Below are positions 29,030 through 41,795 of a stretch of DNA of 64,000 bases, piece after piece. Both the position numbers and the translations under genes were made by a program. The notes under the pieces were generated by a model, which was not told the origin of the DNA, did not search any database, and was given only the letters and a program-made list of their open reading frames with translations. Numbering within the stretch: the first letter of the stretch is position 1; every line of letters begins with the position of its first letter. Source of the DNA: Epinephelus fuscoguttatus (Eukaryota; Chordata; Actinopteri; Perciformes; Serranidae); contig NC_064771.1 of NCBI RefSeq assembly GCF_011397635.1, positions 13,889,379 through 13,953,378 of the forward strand. Direction: 5' to 3'.

Positions 29030-32000
29030 CTGTGAAGGAAGGAAGAAAGAATAGGGATGTGAAAGATCAAAGTTCAAAGTACAAGTAAGTGTGTTTTACA
29101 AAATGTCCACCCACTTCGTTAAGACTACTTTTAACTCTGCAGTCTGTCAGGGTAAAAATTTCGACAGTAAATCAGGTCCAAACAGACGTACCCTGCCAAG
29201 GTGCACAGGCAGCAAATCATCCACGCAGCCTCGCCCACTTTGCTGCTGGTTTCTGTGAGGACGACCTCTTCACAGAATGGACACTTGGTGACCATTGGTG
29301 TCCAACCCAGACTGTCAACTAGCCCACGAGATAGACAGAGCACACTGTTACTGTCTCAAAAGATATTCAAATACAGACAAATGCATGACTGCTGGGGTGA
29401 AATCACGATCCTGCCCTCTGTTATACACCCCCAATAATCAGAAAGTATCAAATTGTCACTTCCAGTAATGTATTGATCATAATAAAGACTGGGCTGGAGC
29501 CTATCCCAGCTGACATCGGGCGAGAGGCAGGGTACACCCTGGACAAGTCGCCAGACTATCACAGGGCTGACACATAGAGACAAACAACCATTCACGCTCA
29601 CATTCACACCTACGGACAATTTAGAGTTATCAATTAACCTAGTCCCCAATCTGCATGTCTTTGGACTGTGGGAGGAAGCCAGAGTGCCCGGAGAGAACCC
29701 ACGCTGACACGGGGAGAACATGCAAACTCCACACAGAAGGGCTCCCACGCCCGGGATCGAACCGGCAACCCTCTTGTGGTGAGGCAAGAGTGCTAACCAC
29801 CACACACGTCACGTAAAAATAAAAACATCATAGTAAAGCATGTCATGAAAAGTTGACTGAGAATGTCATACTATACCATGTCATAATTTTTTTTAAAAAC
29901 ATCATAGTATAGCATGTTGTGAAAAAAATAAAAAGTCAAACTTATGTCATGAAAAGTTGAAAAAAAGTCAAACTTTAGAATGCCACAAAAAATTGAATAA
30001 AAAAGTCATACAATAGTTTGTCATAACAATTTAATATAAATATTATAGTATGGGATGACATAAAGATAATATATAAAAACATCATAGTATAGGATGTCAT
30101 GAAAAAAATACAAAATTCACTATAGTATGTCATAGAATGTAATATAAATTGTCATAGAATAGCATGTCATACAAAAAAATTAATAAAAAAGTCATACTAA
30201 AGTATGTCATAAAAAAATAAAAATGTCATAGAATAGCATGTCATGAAAAATGTGATAAAACAATGTCATAGTGGAGCATATCACAAACAAAGGTCAAAAG
30301 AACAGCAAAGTATAGCATGACATAAAAATATTATAGTATAGTATGACATAAGAATATTATAGTATAGTATGAAAAAATATAGTATAGTATGACATAAGAA
30401 TATTATAGTATAGTATGAAAAAATATAGCGCAGCATGACATAAGAATATTATAGTATAGTAAGAAAAAATACAGCACAGCATGACATAAGAATATTATAG
30501 TATAGTATGAAAAAATATAGCACAGCATGACATAAGGATATTATAGTATAGTATGAAAAAATATAGCACAGCATGACATAAGAATATTATAGTATAGTAT
30601 GAAAAAATACAGCACAGCATGACATAAGAATATTATAGTATAGTATGAAAAAATATAGCACAGCATGACATAAGAATATTAAAGTATAGTATGAAAAAAT
30701 ATAGCACAGCATGACATAAGAATATTATAGTATAGTATGAAAAAATACAGCACAGCATGACATAAGAATATTATAGTATAGTATGAAAAAATACAGCACA
30801 GCATGACATAAGAATATTATAGTATAGTATGAAAAAATATAGCACAGCATGACATAAAAATGTTATAGGATAGTATGACAAAAATATCACAGTATAGTGT
30901 GTCATAAAGACATAGTATAGAAGAGTATATACTATGACTTGATTTTCAATTTTGAAAAACATACTATAGTATGATGTTTTTATGCAATTTTTGACGACAT
31001 ACTATAGTATGACTTTTTTTGCAAATTTGAACGACATACTATACTATGATTTTTTTGCAATTTTGAATGTCATACTATATACTATGAAGTTTTTATGCAA
31101 TTTTCAATGACATACTATAGTATGATGTTTTTATGCAATTTTTGACGACATACTATACTATGACTTTTTTTGCAAATTTGAACGACATACTATACTATGA
31201 TTTTTTTTTGCAATTTTAAAGGACATACTATACTATGACTTTTTTTGCAAATTTGAACGACATACTATACAATGATTTTTTTTTTGCAGTTTTGAAGGAC
31301 ATACTATACTATGGCTTTTTGCAAATTTGAACGACATACTATACTATAATTTTTTTTTTTGCAGTTTTGAAGGACGTACTATACCATGAATTTTTTTGCA
31401 ATTTTGAATGTCATACTATATACTATGACGTTTTTATGCAATTTTGAAGGATATACCATACCATGACTTTTTTTTTTGCAATTTTGAATGTCATACTATA
31501 TACTATGAAGTTTTTATGCAATTTTGAAGGACATACTATAGTATGATGTTTTTATGCAATTTTGAAGGATATACTATACCATGACTTTTTTTTTTGCAAT
31601 TTTGAATGTCATACTATATACTATGACGTTTTTATGCAATTTTAAATGACATACTATGGTATGATTTTTTTATGCAATTTTTGACGACATACTATACTGT
31701 GATTTTTTTTCTTGCAATTTTGAAGGACATATTATACTATGACTTTTTTTTGCAAATTTGAACGACATACTATACTATGATATTTTTTTGCAATTTTGAA
31801 GGACATACTATAGTATGATGTTTTTATGCAATTTTGAAGGACATACTATACTATGATGTTTTTATGCAATTTTGAAGGACATACTGTACTATCAGTTTTT
31901 TTGCAATTTCGAACGACATACTATGCTGTGAATTTTTTTGAAATTTTGAAGGACATACTACACTATGACCTTTTCTTGCAATTTTCAATGACATACTATA

Positions 32001-35000
32001 CTATGATGCTTTTTGCAGATTTTAACAACATACTATACTATGATTTTTTTTCAGTTTTGAAGGACATACTGTACTATGACTTTTTTTTGCAATTTTGAAT
32101 GACATACTATACTGTGACGTTTTTATGCAATTTTTAACAACACACTATAGTATGATGTTTTTATGCAATTTTGAAGGACATACTATACTATGACCTTTTT
32201 TTTGCAATTTTGAATGACATACTATACTATGACGTTTTTATGCAATTTTGAACGACATACTATACTATGACTTTTTTTGCAATTTTGAACGACATACTAT
32301 ATTGTGACGTTTTCATGCAATTTTGAACGACATACTATGCTGTGAATTTTTTTTGCAATTTTGAACGACATACTATACTAAGACCTTTTTTTTGCAATTT
32401 TGAATGACATACCATACTATGACGTTTTTATGCAATTTTGAACGACATACTATAGTATGATGTTTTCATGCAATTTTGAACGACATACTATGCTGTGAAT
32501 TTTTTTTTGCAATTTTGAACGACATACTATACTAAGACCTTTTTTTTGCAATTTTGAAGGACATACTATACTATGACTTTTTTTTGCAATTTTGAACGAC
32601 ATACTGTACTATGACCTTTTTTTTGCAATTTTGAATGACATACTATATTGTGACGTTTTTATGCAATTTTTAACAACACACTATAGTATGATGTTTTTAT
32701 GCAATTTTGAACGACATACTATACTATGATTTTTTTTTTGCAATTTTGAAGGACATACTATACTATGACCTTTTTTTGCAATTTTTAACAACACACTACT
32801 GTACTATGACTTTTTTTTTGCAATTTTGAATGACATACTATACTGTGATGTTTTTATGCAATTTTTAACAACACACTATAGTATGATGTTTTTATGCAAT
32901 TTTGAAGGACATACTATACTATGATTTTTTTTTGCAATTTTGAACGACATACTATAGTATGATGTTTTCGTGCAATTTTGAAGGACATACTATACTATGA
33001 TTTTTTTTGCAATTTTGAACGACATACTATACTATGACTTTTTTTCAATTTTGAAGGACATACTATACTATGACGTTTTTTGAAAATTTGAACGACATAC
33101 TATACTATGATTTTTTTTGAATTTTGAAGGACATACTATACTATGATTTTTTTTTTGCAATTTTGAACGACATACTATACTATGACTTTTTTTCAATTTT
33201 GAACGACATACTATACTATGACGTTTTTTGCAAATTTGAACGACATACTATACTATGATTTTTTTTGAATTTTGAAGGACATGCTATACTATGACATTTT
33301 TTTGCAATTTTGAAGGACATACTATACTGACTTTTTTTTGCAAATTTGAATGACATACTGTACTATGATTTTTTTTGCAATTTTGAAGGACATGCTATAC
33401 TATGACGTTTTTATGCAATTTTGAACAACATACTATAGTATGATGTTTTCATGCAATTTTGAAGGACATACTATACTATGATTTTTTTTTGCAATTTTGA
33501 AGGACATACTATACTATGACGTTTTTTGCAAATTTGAACGACATACTATACTATGATTTTTTTGCAATTTTGAAGGACATACTATACTATGACTTTTTTT
33601 GCAAATTTGAATGACATACTGTACTATGATTTTTTTTGCAATTTTGAAGGACATGCTATACTATGACTTTTTTTGCAATTTTGAAGGACATGCTATACTA
33701 TGACGTTTTTATGCAATTTTGAACAACATACTATAGTATGATGTTTTCATGCAATTTTGAAGAACATAATATACTATGATTTTTTTTTGCAATTTTGAAG
33801 GACATACTATACTATGATTTTTTTTTTGCAATTTTGAAGGACATACTATACTATGATTTTTTTTGCAATTTTGAAGGACATACTATACTATGACGTTCTT
33901 ATGCCATTTTTGACGACATACTATACTATGATTTTTTTTTGCAATTTTGAAGGACATACTATACTATGATTTTTTTTGCAATTTTGAAGGACATGCTATA
34001 CTATGACGTTTTTTGCAATTTTGAAGGACATACTATACTATGACGTTTTTATGCAATTTTGAACAACATACTATAGTATGATGTTTTCATGCAATTTTGA
34101 AGGACATACTATACTATGACATTTTTTTGCAATTTTGAAGGACATACTATACTATGACTTTTTTTGCAAATTTGAATGACATACTGTACTATGATTTTTT
34201 TTGCAATTTTGAAGGACATACTATATACTATGACGTTTTTATGCAATTTTGAACAACATACTATAGTATGATGTTTTCATGCAATTTTGAAGGACATACT
34301 ATACTATGATTTTTTTTTGCAATTTTGAAGGACATACTATACTATGATTTTTTTTGCAATTTTGAAGGACATGCTATACTATGATTTTTTTTGCAATTTT
34401 GAAGGACATACTATACTATGACGTTTTTTGCAAATTTGAACGACATACTATACTATGATTTTTTTTTAATTTTGAAGGACATACTATACTATGACTTTTT
34501 TTGCAATTTTGAAGGACATGCTATACTATGACGTTTTTATGCAATTTTGAACAACATACTATAGTATGATGTTTTCATGCAATTTTGAAGGACATACTAT
34601 ACTATGATTTTTTTTGCAATTTTGAAGGACATACTATACTATGATTTTTTTTTGCAATTTTGAAGGACATACTATACTATGATTTTTTTTGCAATTTTGA
34701 AGGACATACTATACTATGATTTTTTTTGCAATTTTGAAGGACATGCTATACTATGACGTTTTTATGCAATTTTGAACAACATACTATAGTATGATGTTTT
34801 CATGCAATTTTGAAGGACATACTATACTATGATTTTTTTTTGCAATTTTGAAGGACATACTATACTATGATTTTTTTTGCAATTTTGAAGGACATGCTAT
34901 ACTATGACGTTTTTATGCAATTTTGAACAACATACTATAGTATGATGTTTTCATGCAATTTTGAAGGACATACTATACTATGATTTTTTTTGCAATTTTG

Positions 35001-38000
35001 AAGGACATACTATACTATGATTTTTTTGCAATTTTGAAGGACATACTATACTATGACGTTTTTATGCAATTTTGAACAACATACTATAGTATGATGTTTT
35101 CATGCAATTTTGAAGGACATACTATACTATGATTTTTTTTTGCAATTTTGAAGGACATACTATACTATGATTTTTTTTTGCAATTTTGAAGGACATACTA
35201 TACTATGACGTTTTTATGCAATTTTGAACAACATACTATAGTATGATGTTTTCATGCAATTTTGAACAACATACTATACTATGATTTTTTTTTGCAATTT
35301 TGAAGGACATACTATACTATGATTTTTTTTGCAATTTTGAAGGACATGCTATACTATGACGTTTTTTGCAATTTTGAAGGACATACTATAGTATGTTGTT
35401 TTAATTGAATTTTGAAGGAACTACTATACTATTAAATTTTTTTGCAATTTTGAAGGACATACTATACTATGATTTTTTTTTTTCAATTTTGAAGGACATA
35501 CTATACTATGTGGTTTTTTTGCAATTTTGTATGACATGATATTCTATGTATTTTTTTTTCAATTTTGAACAACATACTATAGTATGATGTTTTCATGCAA
35601 TTTTGAAGAACATAATATACTATGATTTTTTTTTTGCAATTTTGAAGGACATGCTATACTATGACGTTTTTATGCAATTTTGAACAACATACTATAGTAT
35701 GATGTTTTCATGCAATTTTGAAGGACATACTATACTATGATTTTTTTTGCAATTTTGAAGGACATACTATACTATGATTTTTTTTTAATTTTGAAGGACA
35801 TACTATACTATGACATTTTTTTGCAATTTTGAAGGACATACTATACTATGACGTTCTTATGCCATTTTTGACAACATACTATACTATGACTTTTTTTTGC
35901 AATTTTGAAGGACATACTATACTATGATTTTTTTTGCAATTTTTATCAACATACTATAGTATGATGTTTTTATGCAATTTTGAAGGACATACTGTACTAT
36001 CAGTTTTTTTGCAGTTTTGAACGACATACTATACTAAGACCTTTTTTTTGCAATTTTGAAGGACATACTATACTATGATTTTTTTTGCAATTTTGAAGGA
36101 CATACTATACTATGATTTTTTTTTGCAATTTTGAAGGACATACTATACTATGACATTTTTTTGCAATTTTGAAGGACATACTATACTATGATTTTTTTTG
36201 CAATTTTGAAGGACATACTATACTATGATTTTTTTTGCAATTTTGAAGGACATACTATACTATGATTTTTTTTGCAATTTTGAATGACATACTATACTAT
36301 GACGTTTTTATGCAATTTTTAACAACATATTATAGTATGAGGTTTTTATGCAATTTTGAACGACATACTATAGTGTGATGTTTTTATGCAATTTTGAAAG
36401 ACATACTATACTATAACTTTTTTTTAAAAAAATTTGAACAACATACTGTACTATGAATTTTTTTTTGCAATTTTGAAGGACATACTATACTATGACGTTT
36501 TTTGCAAATTTGAACGACATACTATACTATGATTTTTTTTTAATTTTGAAGGACATACTATACTATGACTTTTTTTGCAAATTTGAATGACATACTGTAC
36601 TATGATTTTTTTTGCAATTTTGAAGGACATGCTATACTATGACGTTTTTATGCAATTTTGAACAACATACTATACTATGATTTTTTTTTTAATTTTGAAG
36701 GACATACTATACTATGACGTTCTTATGCCATTTTTGACAACATACTATACTATGACTTTTTTTCAGTTTTGAAGGACATACTATACTATGACATTTTTTT
36801 GCAATTTTGAAGGACATACTATACTATGACGTTTTTTGCAAATTTGAACGACATACTATTCTATGATTTTTTTTTAATTTTGAAGGACATAGTATACTGT
36901 GACATTTTTTGCAATTTTGAAGGACATACTATACTATGATTTTTTTTTAATTTTGAAGGACATACTATACTATGACATTTTTTTTGCAATTTTGAAGGAC
37001 ATACTATACTATGATTTTTTTTGCAATTTTGAAGGACATACTATACTATCATTTTTTTGCAATTTTGAAGGACATACTATACTATGACTTTTTTTTGCAA
37101 ATTTGAATGACATGCTATACTATGACTTTTTTATGCAATTTTGAAGGACATACTATACTATGACTTTTTTATGCAATTTTGAACGACATACTATACTATG
37201 ACTTTTTTATGCAATTTTGAAGGACATACTATACTATGACTTTTTTATGCAATTTTGAAGGACATGCTATACTATGACTTTTTTTGCAAATTTGAACGAC
37301 ATGCTATACTATGACTTTTTTTATGCAATTTTGAAGGACATACTATACTATGACTTTTTTTGCAAATTTGAACGACATGCTATACTATGACTTTTTTTAT
37401 GCAATTTTGAAGGACATACTATACTATGACTTTTTTTTGCAAATTTGAACGACATGCTATACTATGACGTTTTTATGCAATTTTGAATGACATACTATAT
37501 CACGACTTTTTTTGCAATTTTGAATGACATACTATACCACAATGTTTTTATGCCATTTTCAATGACATACTATACTATGACGTTTTTATGCAATTTTGAA
37601 GGACATACTATACTATGATGTTGTTATGTCATGCAGTAGGCATGGGAACTACTGGAACTTTGAGAGTGGTGCCAATCAGGTTATTACGGCCCTGCATGAC
37701 TGATACTGTAATTAAGTATGTAGCTTACCTGGAACAACTGGGCCTGTTGGTGTTTCAGTCACAGGCCTAGCTTTTACTCTCTTCTCTGCTGTCCTGTCCT
37801 CCTGCTGGGGAGGTGGCAGAATGTAGATCCCCCCACGGGGTGTCTCAGTTTTATAAAGAGCGGGACCTGCATCCTGTTGACCTGATTTAAAACATGAGCA
37901 GTGTCATTATAGATGCATTAGAAACATCTTCATATAAAAAAGGTTGTTCTCACACAGTAAGCAGGGTTGCCATTACTGAGCTACTGACATGTTAAGTTAC

Positions 38001-39125
38001 TTAAAGCTGCTTTAAAGTGATAGGACTCTTCAAGTAAGCTACATTTTACAGTGATGAAAAGTCATAATTTTAAACTCTAATATTCAGTGAAAAAAGTGAA
38101 GACATGCCTTCATTCGCTCTGAGCTTTGAGCGTTTTCCCTTTTTCTCCACCTCCTCCTTTTTAACCACCAGTTCCTCCAGTTCCCTCTGGATGGCCTCCA
38201 GCTCACACAGTCGATCACTGTCCTCACAGGTCACTGACGACACAGCATGGGAGAGCAAGTTTACATCGCTGAAACAGACCTATACCATGCTGTACCTGTT
38301 ACCTCTTTTTAATCATCAGAATGTAGCCAAGAGGTGTTAGGCAAGTCAATATACAACTGAAAAATGAATAATACTTTTAGTTAACTAAAATGAAATAGCC
38401 TATGAATAATAAATACAAAGCGTTCATTTTACTCTTCTGTTTATCTGCCTTCCTTTGACTCAATATGTTTTTTTATCCCTGGTTTTTGTTTCTCTTAGGT
38501 CTTAGCTCACTTTTGATATTTTATTTTATGTTGTTGTGTGTGTGTGTGTGTGTGTGTGTGTGGCCAGGGGAGATTTTGGCACCTCTCCTCCTGCCTATTG
38601 TTGGGCCACTGAATAACAGACACACCAAAAGTACAAGGCAATTCATCAGCAATCTAGCAATGATTAAAAGAATTGTATTTTTTAAAAAAAATGTGGCACA
38701 CAAAATGAGTGTCTTCTAATTTGTACTTTTTTTTCCATGTGAAGTGTTTCACACTCGTGATATAGAATGTTTTTAAATTAAATGTTTAAATGCAAAATGT
38801 ATTATGTGTATGTAATTGGGAAGCACTTATTTGAGTAGACTGACTCACTTTCCTCCGTACTCTCGTCACCACTGTCCCCTGCCTTCTTCCCGAGGCGCTG
38901 CATCTTCAGCAGAAGGACACGTCTGTTGTGAAGCTGCTTTATGCGAAACTCGATGGCCTGCGCCGGGGGTCTGCTCCCTGGCTCAAAGGTCCACTGGTTG
39001 AATTCAGGCTGGGAATAAGATTCAGAGTAATGCTGCTCTTGTTCTTGGTCCAAACCGACGCCTGTGTTCAGCTCGATGCTCTGTGTCTGCCTGTAAGACA
39101 GAGGATGCACCTCACCCTGTGACAT
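28921..39125 (-). CDS. LITAF-domain protein with N-terminal coiled-coil region, five coding exons
   Basis: Minus-strand coding exons: 39125-38849, 38233-38108, 37881-37729, 29318-29192, 29029-28921. Phases agree at all four junctions and give 263 residues plus a stop. Residues ~55-126 contain two charged helical segments (AIEFRIKQLHNRRVLLLKMQ; DRLCELEAIQRELEELVVKK) expected to form coiled coil. Residues ~140-185 are proline/charged with GGIYILPPP. Residues ~190-254 are a LITAF domain: CPFC at 198-201, a hydrophobic Cys-rich segment (AAWMICCLCTLAGCVAGCCL), then HHQCPRC at 247-253. In this family the two Cys pairs bind one zinc ion and the hydrophobic helix embeds in the cytosolic face of endosomal/lysosomal membranes. 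LITAF and CDIP1 have PPxY-rich N-termini; this protein does not, so I give no symbol. Intron 2 is GC-AG; intron 3 contains the satellite. A possible upstream non-coding exon would splice at 39139. Joining the exons across the satellite is inferred from phase and domain logic. Confidence 0.72.
29192..29318 (-). CDS. LITAF-domain gene, exon 4 (first zinc half-site and membrane segment)
   Basis: It encodes DSLGWTPMVTKCPFCEEVV and AAWMICCLCTLAG, splitting the LITAF domain inside the hydrophobic segment. The donor is GG|GTACGT (phase 2). Acceptor: GGGCTAG at 29321-29319 gives the phase needed by exon 3; another AG at 29313-29312 would not. Reading the exon alone from an internal Met would lose the N-terminus, so the joined model is preferred. 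Confidence 0.8.
29480..29805 (-). mobile_element. tRNA-derived SINE in intron 3 of the LITAF-domain gene
   Basis: On the minus strand the element starts with a pol III A-box-like TGGTTAGCACTCTTGCC (29799-29783) and a B box GGTTCGATCCC (29763-29753). It then has the body found in countless fish loci (ctttggactgtgggaggaag and aactccacacagaagg on the plus strand) and ends near 29480 at the 'ctggagcctatcccagctga' tail. It lies in sense with the host gene, just outside the satellite. Confidence 0.75.
29815..30930. repeat. AT satellite, left arm (A-rich orientation)
   Basis: Diverged monomers of the pattern aaaaagtcatagtatagcatgtcat run from the SINE edge to about 30.3 kb, followed by the homogeneous 46-bp sub-array (separate entry). 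The consensus is the reverse complement of the monomer in the right arm, so the two arms face each other. No gene is present; a 63-codon minus frame at 30771-30962 is repeat read-through. Confidence 0.85.
30300..30860. repeat. Homogenised 46-bp tandem sub-array
   Basis: The unit 'cagcatgacataagaatatt' + 'atagtatagtatgaaaaaat' + 'atagca' recurs at exact 46-bp steps: starts at 30431, 30477, 30523 and so on to about 30845 (ten copies, plus two variant copies before). Copies differ at only a few positions, mainly tatagca versus tacagca, which implies recent amplification compared with the diverged monomers around it. Confidence 0.9.
30931..37630. repeat. AT satellite, right arm (T-rich orientation), 37-38-bp monomer
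   Basis: About 175-180 copies of a monomer of the form gacatactatactatga + T-run (6-10) + gcaattttgaag. Length varies mainly by the T-run. Variants include a 'gtttttatgcaattttgaac' type and a palindromic-core type (catactatagtatg). From about 33.4 to 35.7 kb a two-monomer module (gacgtttttatgcaa ... gatgttttcatgcaa) returns at multiples of the monomer, forming higher-order repeats. The array ends at 'gatgttgttatgtcatgcag' near 37635. It has no coding function. Confidence 0.93.
37729..37881 (-). CDS. LITAF-domain gene, exon 3 (proline-rich linker)
   Basis: Minus strand, after acceptor taaatcag at 37882. Frame 3 alone is open and encodes LYKTETPRGGIYILPPPQQE and a Lys/Thr/Pro tail ending GPVVP. 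The donor is CCAG|GTAAGC (phase 1). The other two frames stop, which supports this reading. Confidence 0.72.
38108..38233 (-). CDS. LITAF-domain gene, exon 2 (coiled coil)
   Basis: It encodes DRLCELEAIQRELEELVVKK followed by EEVEKKGKRSKLRANE, a heptad-like amphipathic helix. Acceptor cgtcag at 38234 and phase-1 end at GAAG|GCATGT, a GC-type donor. A GT donor four bases further on would break the frame into exon 3. Confidence 0.72.
38535..38562 (+). repeat. (GT)n microsatellite in intron 1 of the LITAF-domain gene
   Basis: Fourteen uninterrupted GT units between exons 1 and 2 of the minus-strand gene. Confidence 0.95.
38849..39125 (-). CDS. LITAF-domain gene, exon 1 (start codon)
   Basis: Minus-strand ATG at 39125-39123, encoding MSQGEVHPLSYRQ ... 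then AIEFRIKQLHNRRVLLLKMQ and an acidic end GDSGDESTEE. Donor GAAA|GTGAGT (phase 1). An acceptor-like tgtttcag ends at 39140, 14 bases upstream of the ATG, suggesting a preceding non-coding exon. Confidence 0.7.
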
Positions 39126-39139
39126 CCTGCTTTAAAGAC

Positions 39140-40128
39140 CTGAAACAAGTTTTTTGAAGCAGTTTTAACCACGTCCCGAATCCTTAAACTCAGTGCAAAC
39201 CAGGAACCAAAAAAAACAGCCCAAAAACACCTCCAAACCAGAATCCAAGTTCTTCCAGGTAAGGCTAGACTTCAAGGCTCTGTTTTTCATTTGCAGCACA
39301 GTCAAATAGAAATCTGGATGATGTCAAATGTTTCCAGCATTTCAGTCTTCTCTCAAAAATATTCTAGAAAAATAAATAAAAAGTTCCAAGGCCTTGTTAA
39401 ACAGACTTATCCGAATGATATGTTCTCATCATCTGATCAGTCTTGGCTCATGACACTGAAAGTAGCTGTAACACAGACGTCACTGAATATGGTTCATACG
39501 GTTCCAGTGACCTAAACAAATTGCACAAACAGATGAGGTTGTAAAACATGCAAATGTTGTCAGCGTGGAACACATAGAGGACAATGGACAGTAGCTGGAG
39601 CTTCACAGGAAGACTGCAGCATAATACAGTATTTTTCACAGAGTGTGGGCATAATTTAGGGAAATAAAGTTCTGTAAGCAGGGTTTTTGTTTCATCTTCA
39701 TGTCTGTGGCTCAAAATATAACACAATGTACAGTAGTGAAAGCTGACCTCAATGAAAGGGTCAGAGTTCAACTTCAAATTATTTATTGTATTTATTTAAG
39801 ACATTTTAGGCAAGAGATTTTAGACAACTTGTGCTGCGGAGAGGGGTGAAAAGAAAGACGACATTAGACATATTGGCTACCTGGGTGATGTCAAATCAAC
39901 AGCCAGCAGGAAATAAGTGATAAGAAGTTCACCAGATAATGCAACACGAAGAGGGAAGTAGACCAATGATATCACTGCCAGTAAAAGTGTAGCTATATTA
40001 ATCAATAGCATAGGTCCCTGCAGTCTAGACAAACAGTCAGCACGCAGACAACACAAGTTAAAAGCCGATAATGGACTGAATGCCAAGGCATCAAACTAAA
40101 TATGGGGCTACAGCCACACTGTGCAGCA
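39140..40128. other. Upstream region of the LITAF-domain gene; no gene seen
   Basis: Presumed 5' intron or promoter of the minus-strand gene, followed by AT-rich DNA. No CpG-rich promoter block or second exon could be identified with confidence. Confidence 0.5.
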
Positions 40129-40130
40129 TA

Positions 40131-41758
<1,628 letters not shown>

Positions 41759-41795
41759 TACATGAAACAAGGATCACTGCCTTACCGAAACATTC

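Noticed and set aside
29131-29343. Single-exon 70-residue LITAF-like protein starting at an internal Met
   Set aside because: It lacks the second zinc half-site; a GTACGT donor and the exon at 29029-28921 complete the domain in phase.
29753-29799. A tRNA gene suggested by A and B boxes
   Set aside because: No cloverleaf could be drawn, and the downstream body is a known SINE-type repeat.
31853-32098. 81-codon frame within the satellite (also 36899-37087)
   Set aside because: The protein is a periodic translation of the monomer (ILKDILYYDFF); it exists only where monomer lengths happen to be multiples of three.
29815-37630. Possible CRISPR-like or regulatory repeat array
   Set aside because: Monomers are contiguous, without unique spacers, in a vertebrate intron; this is satellite DNA.
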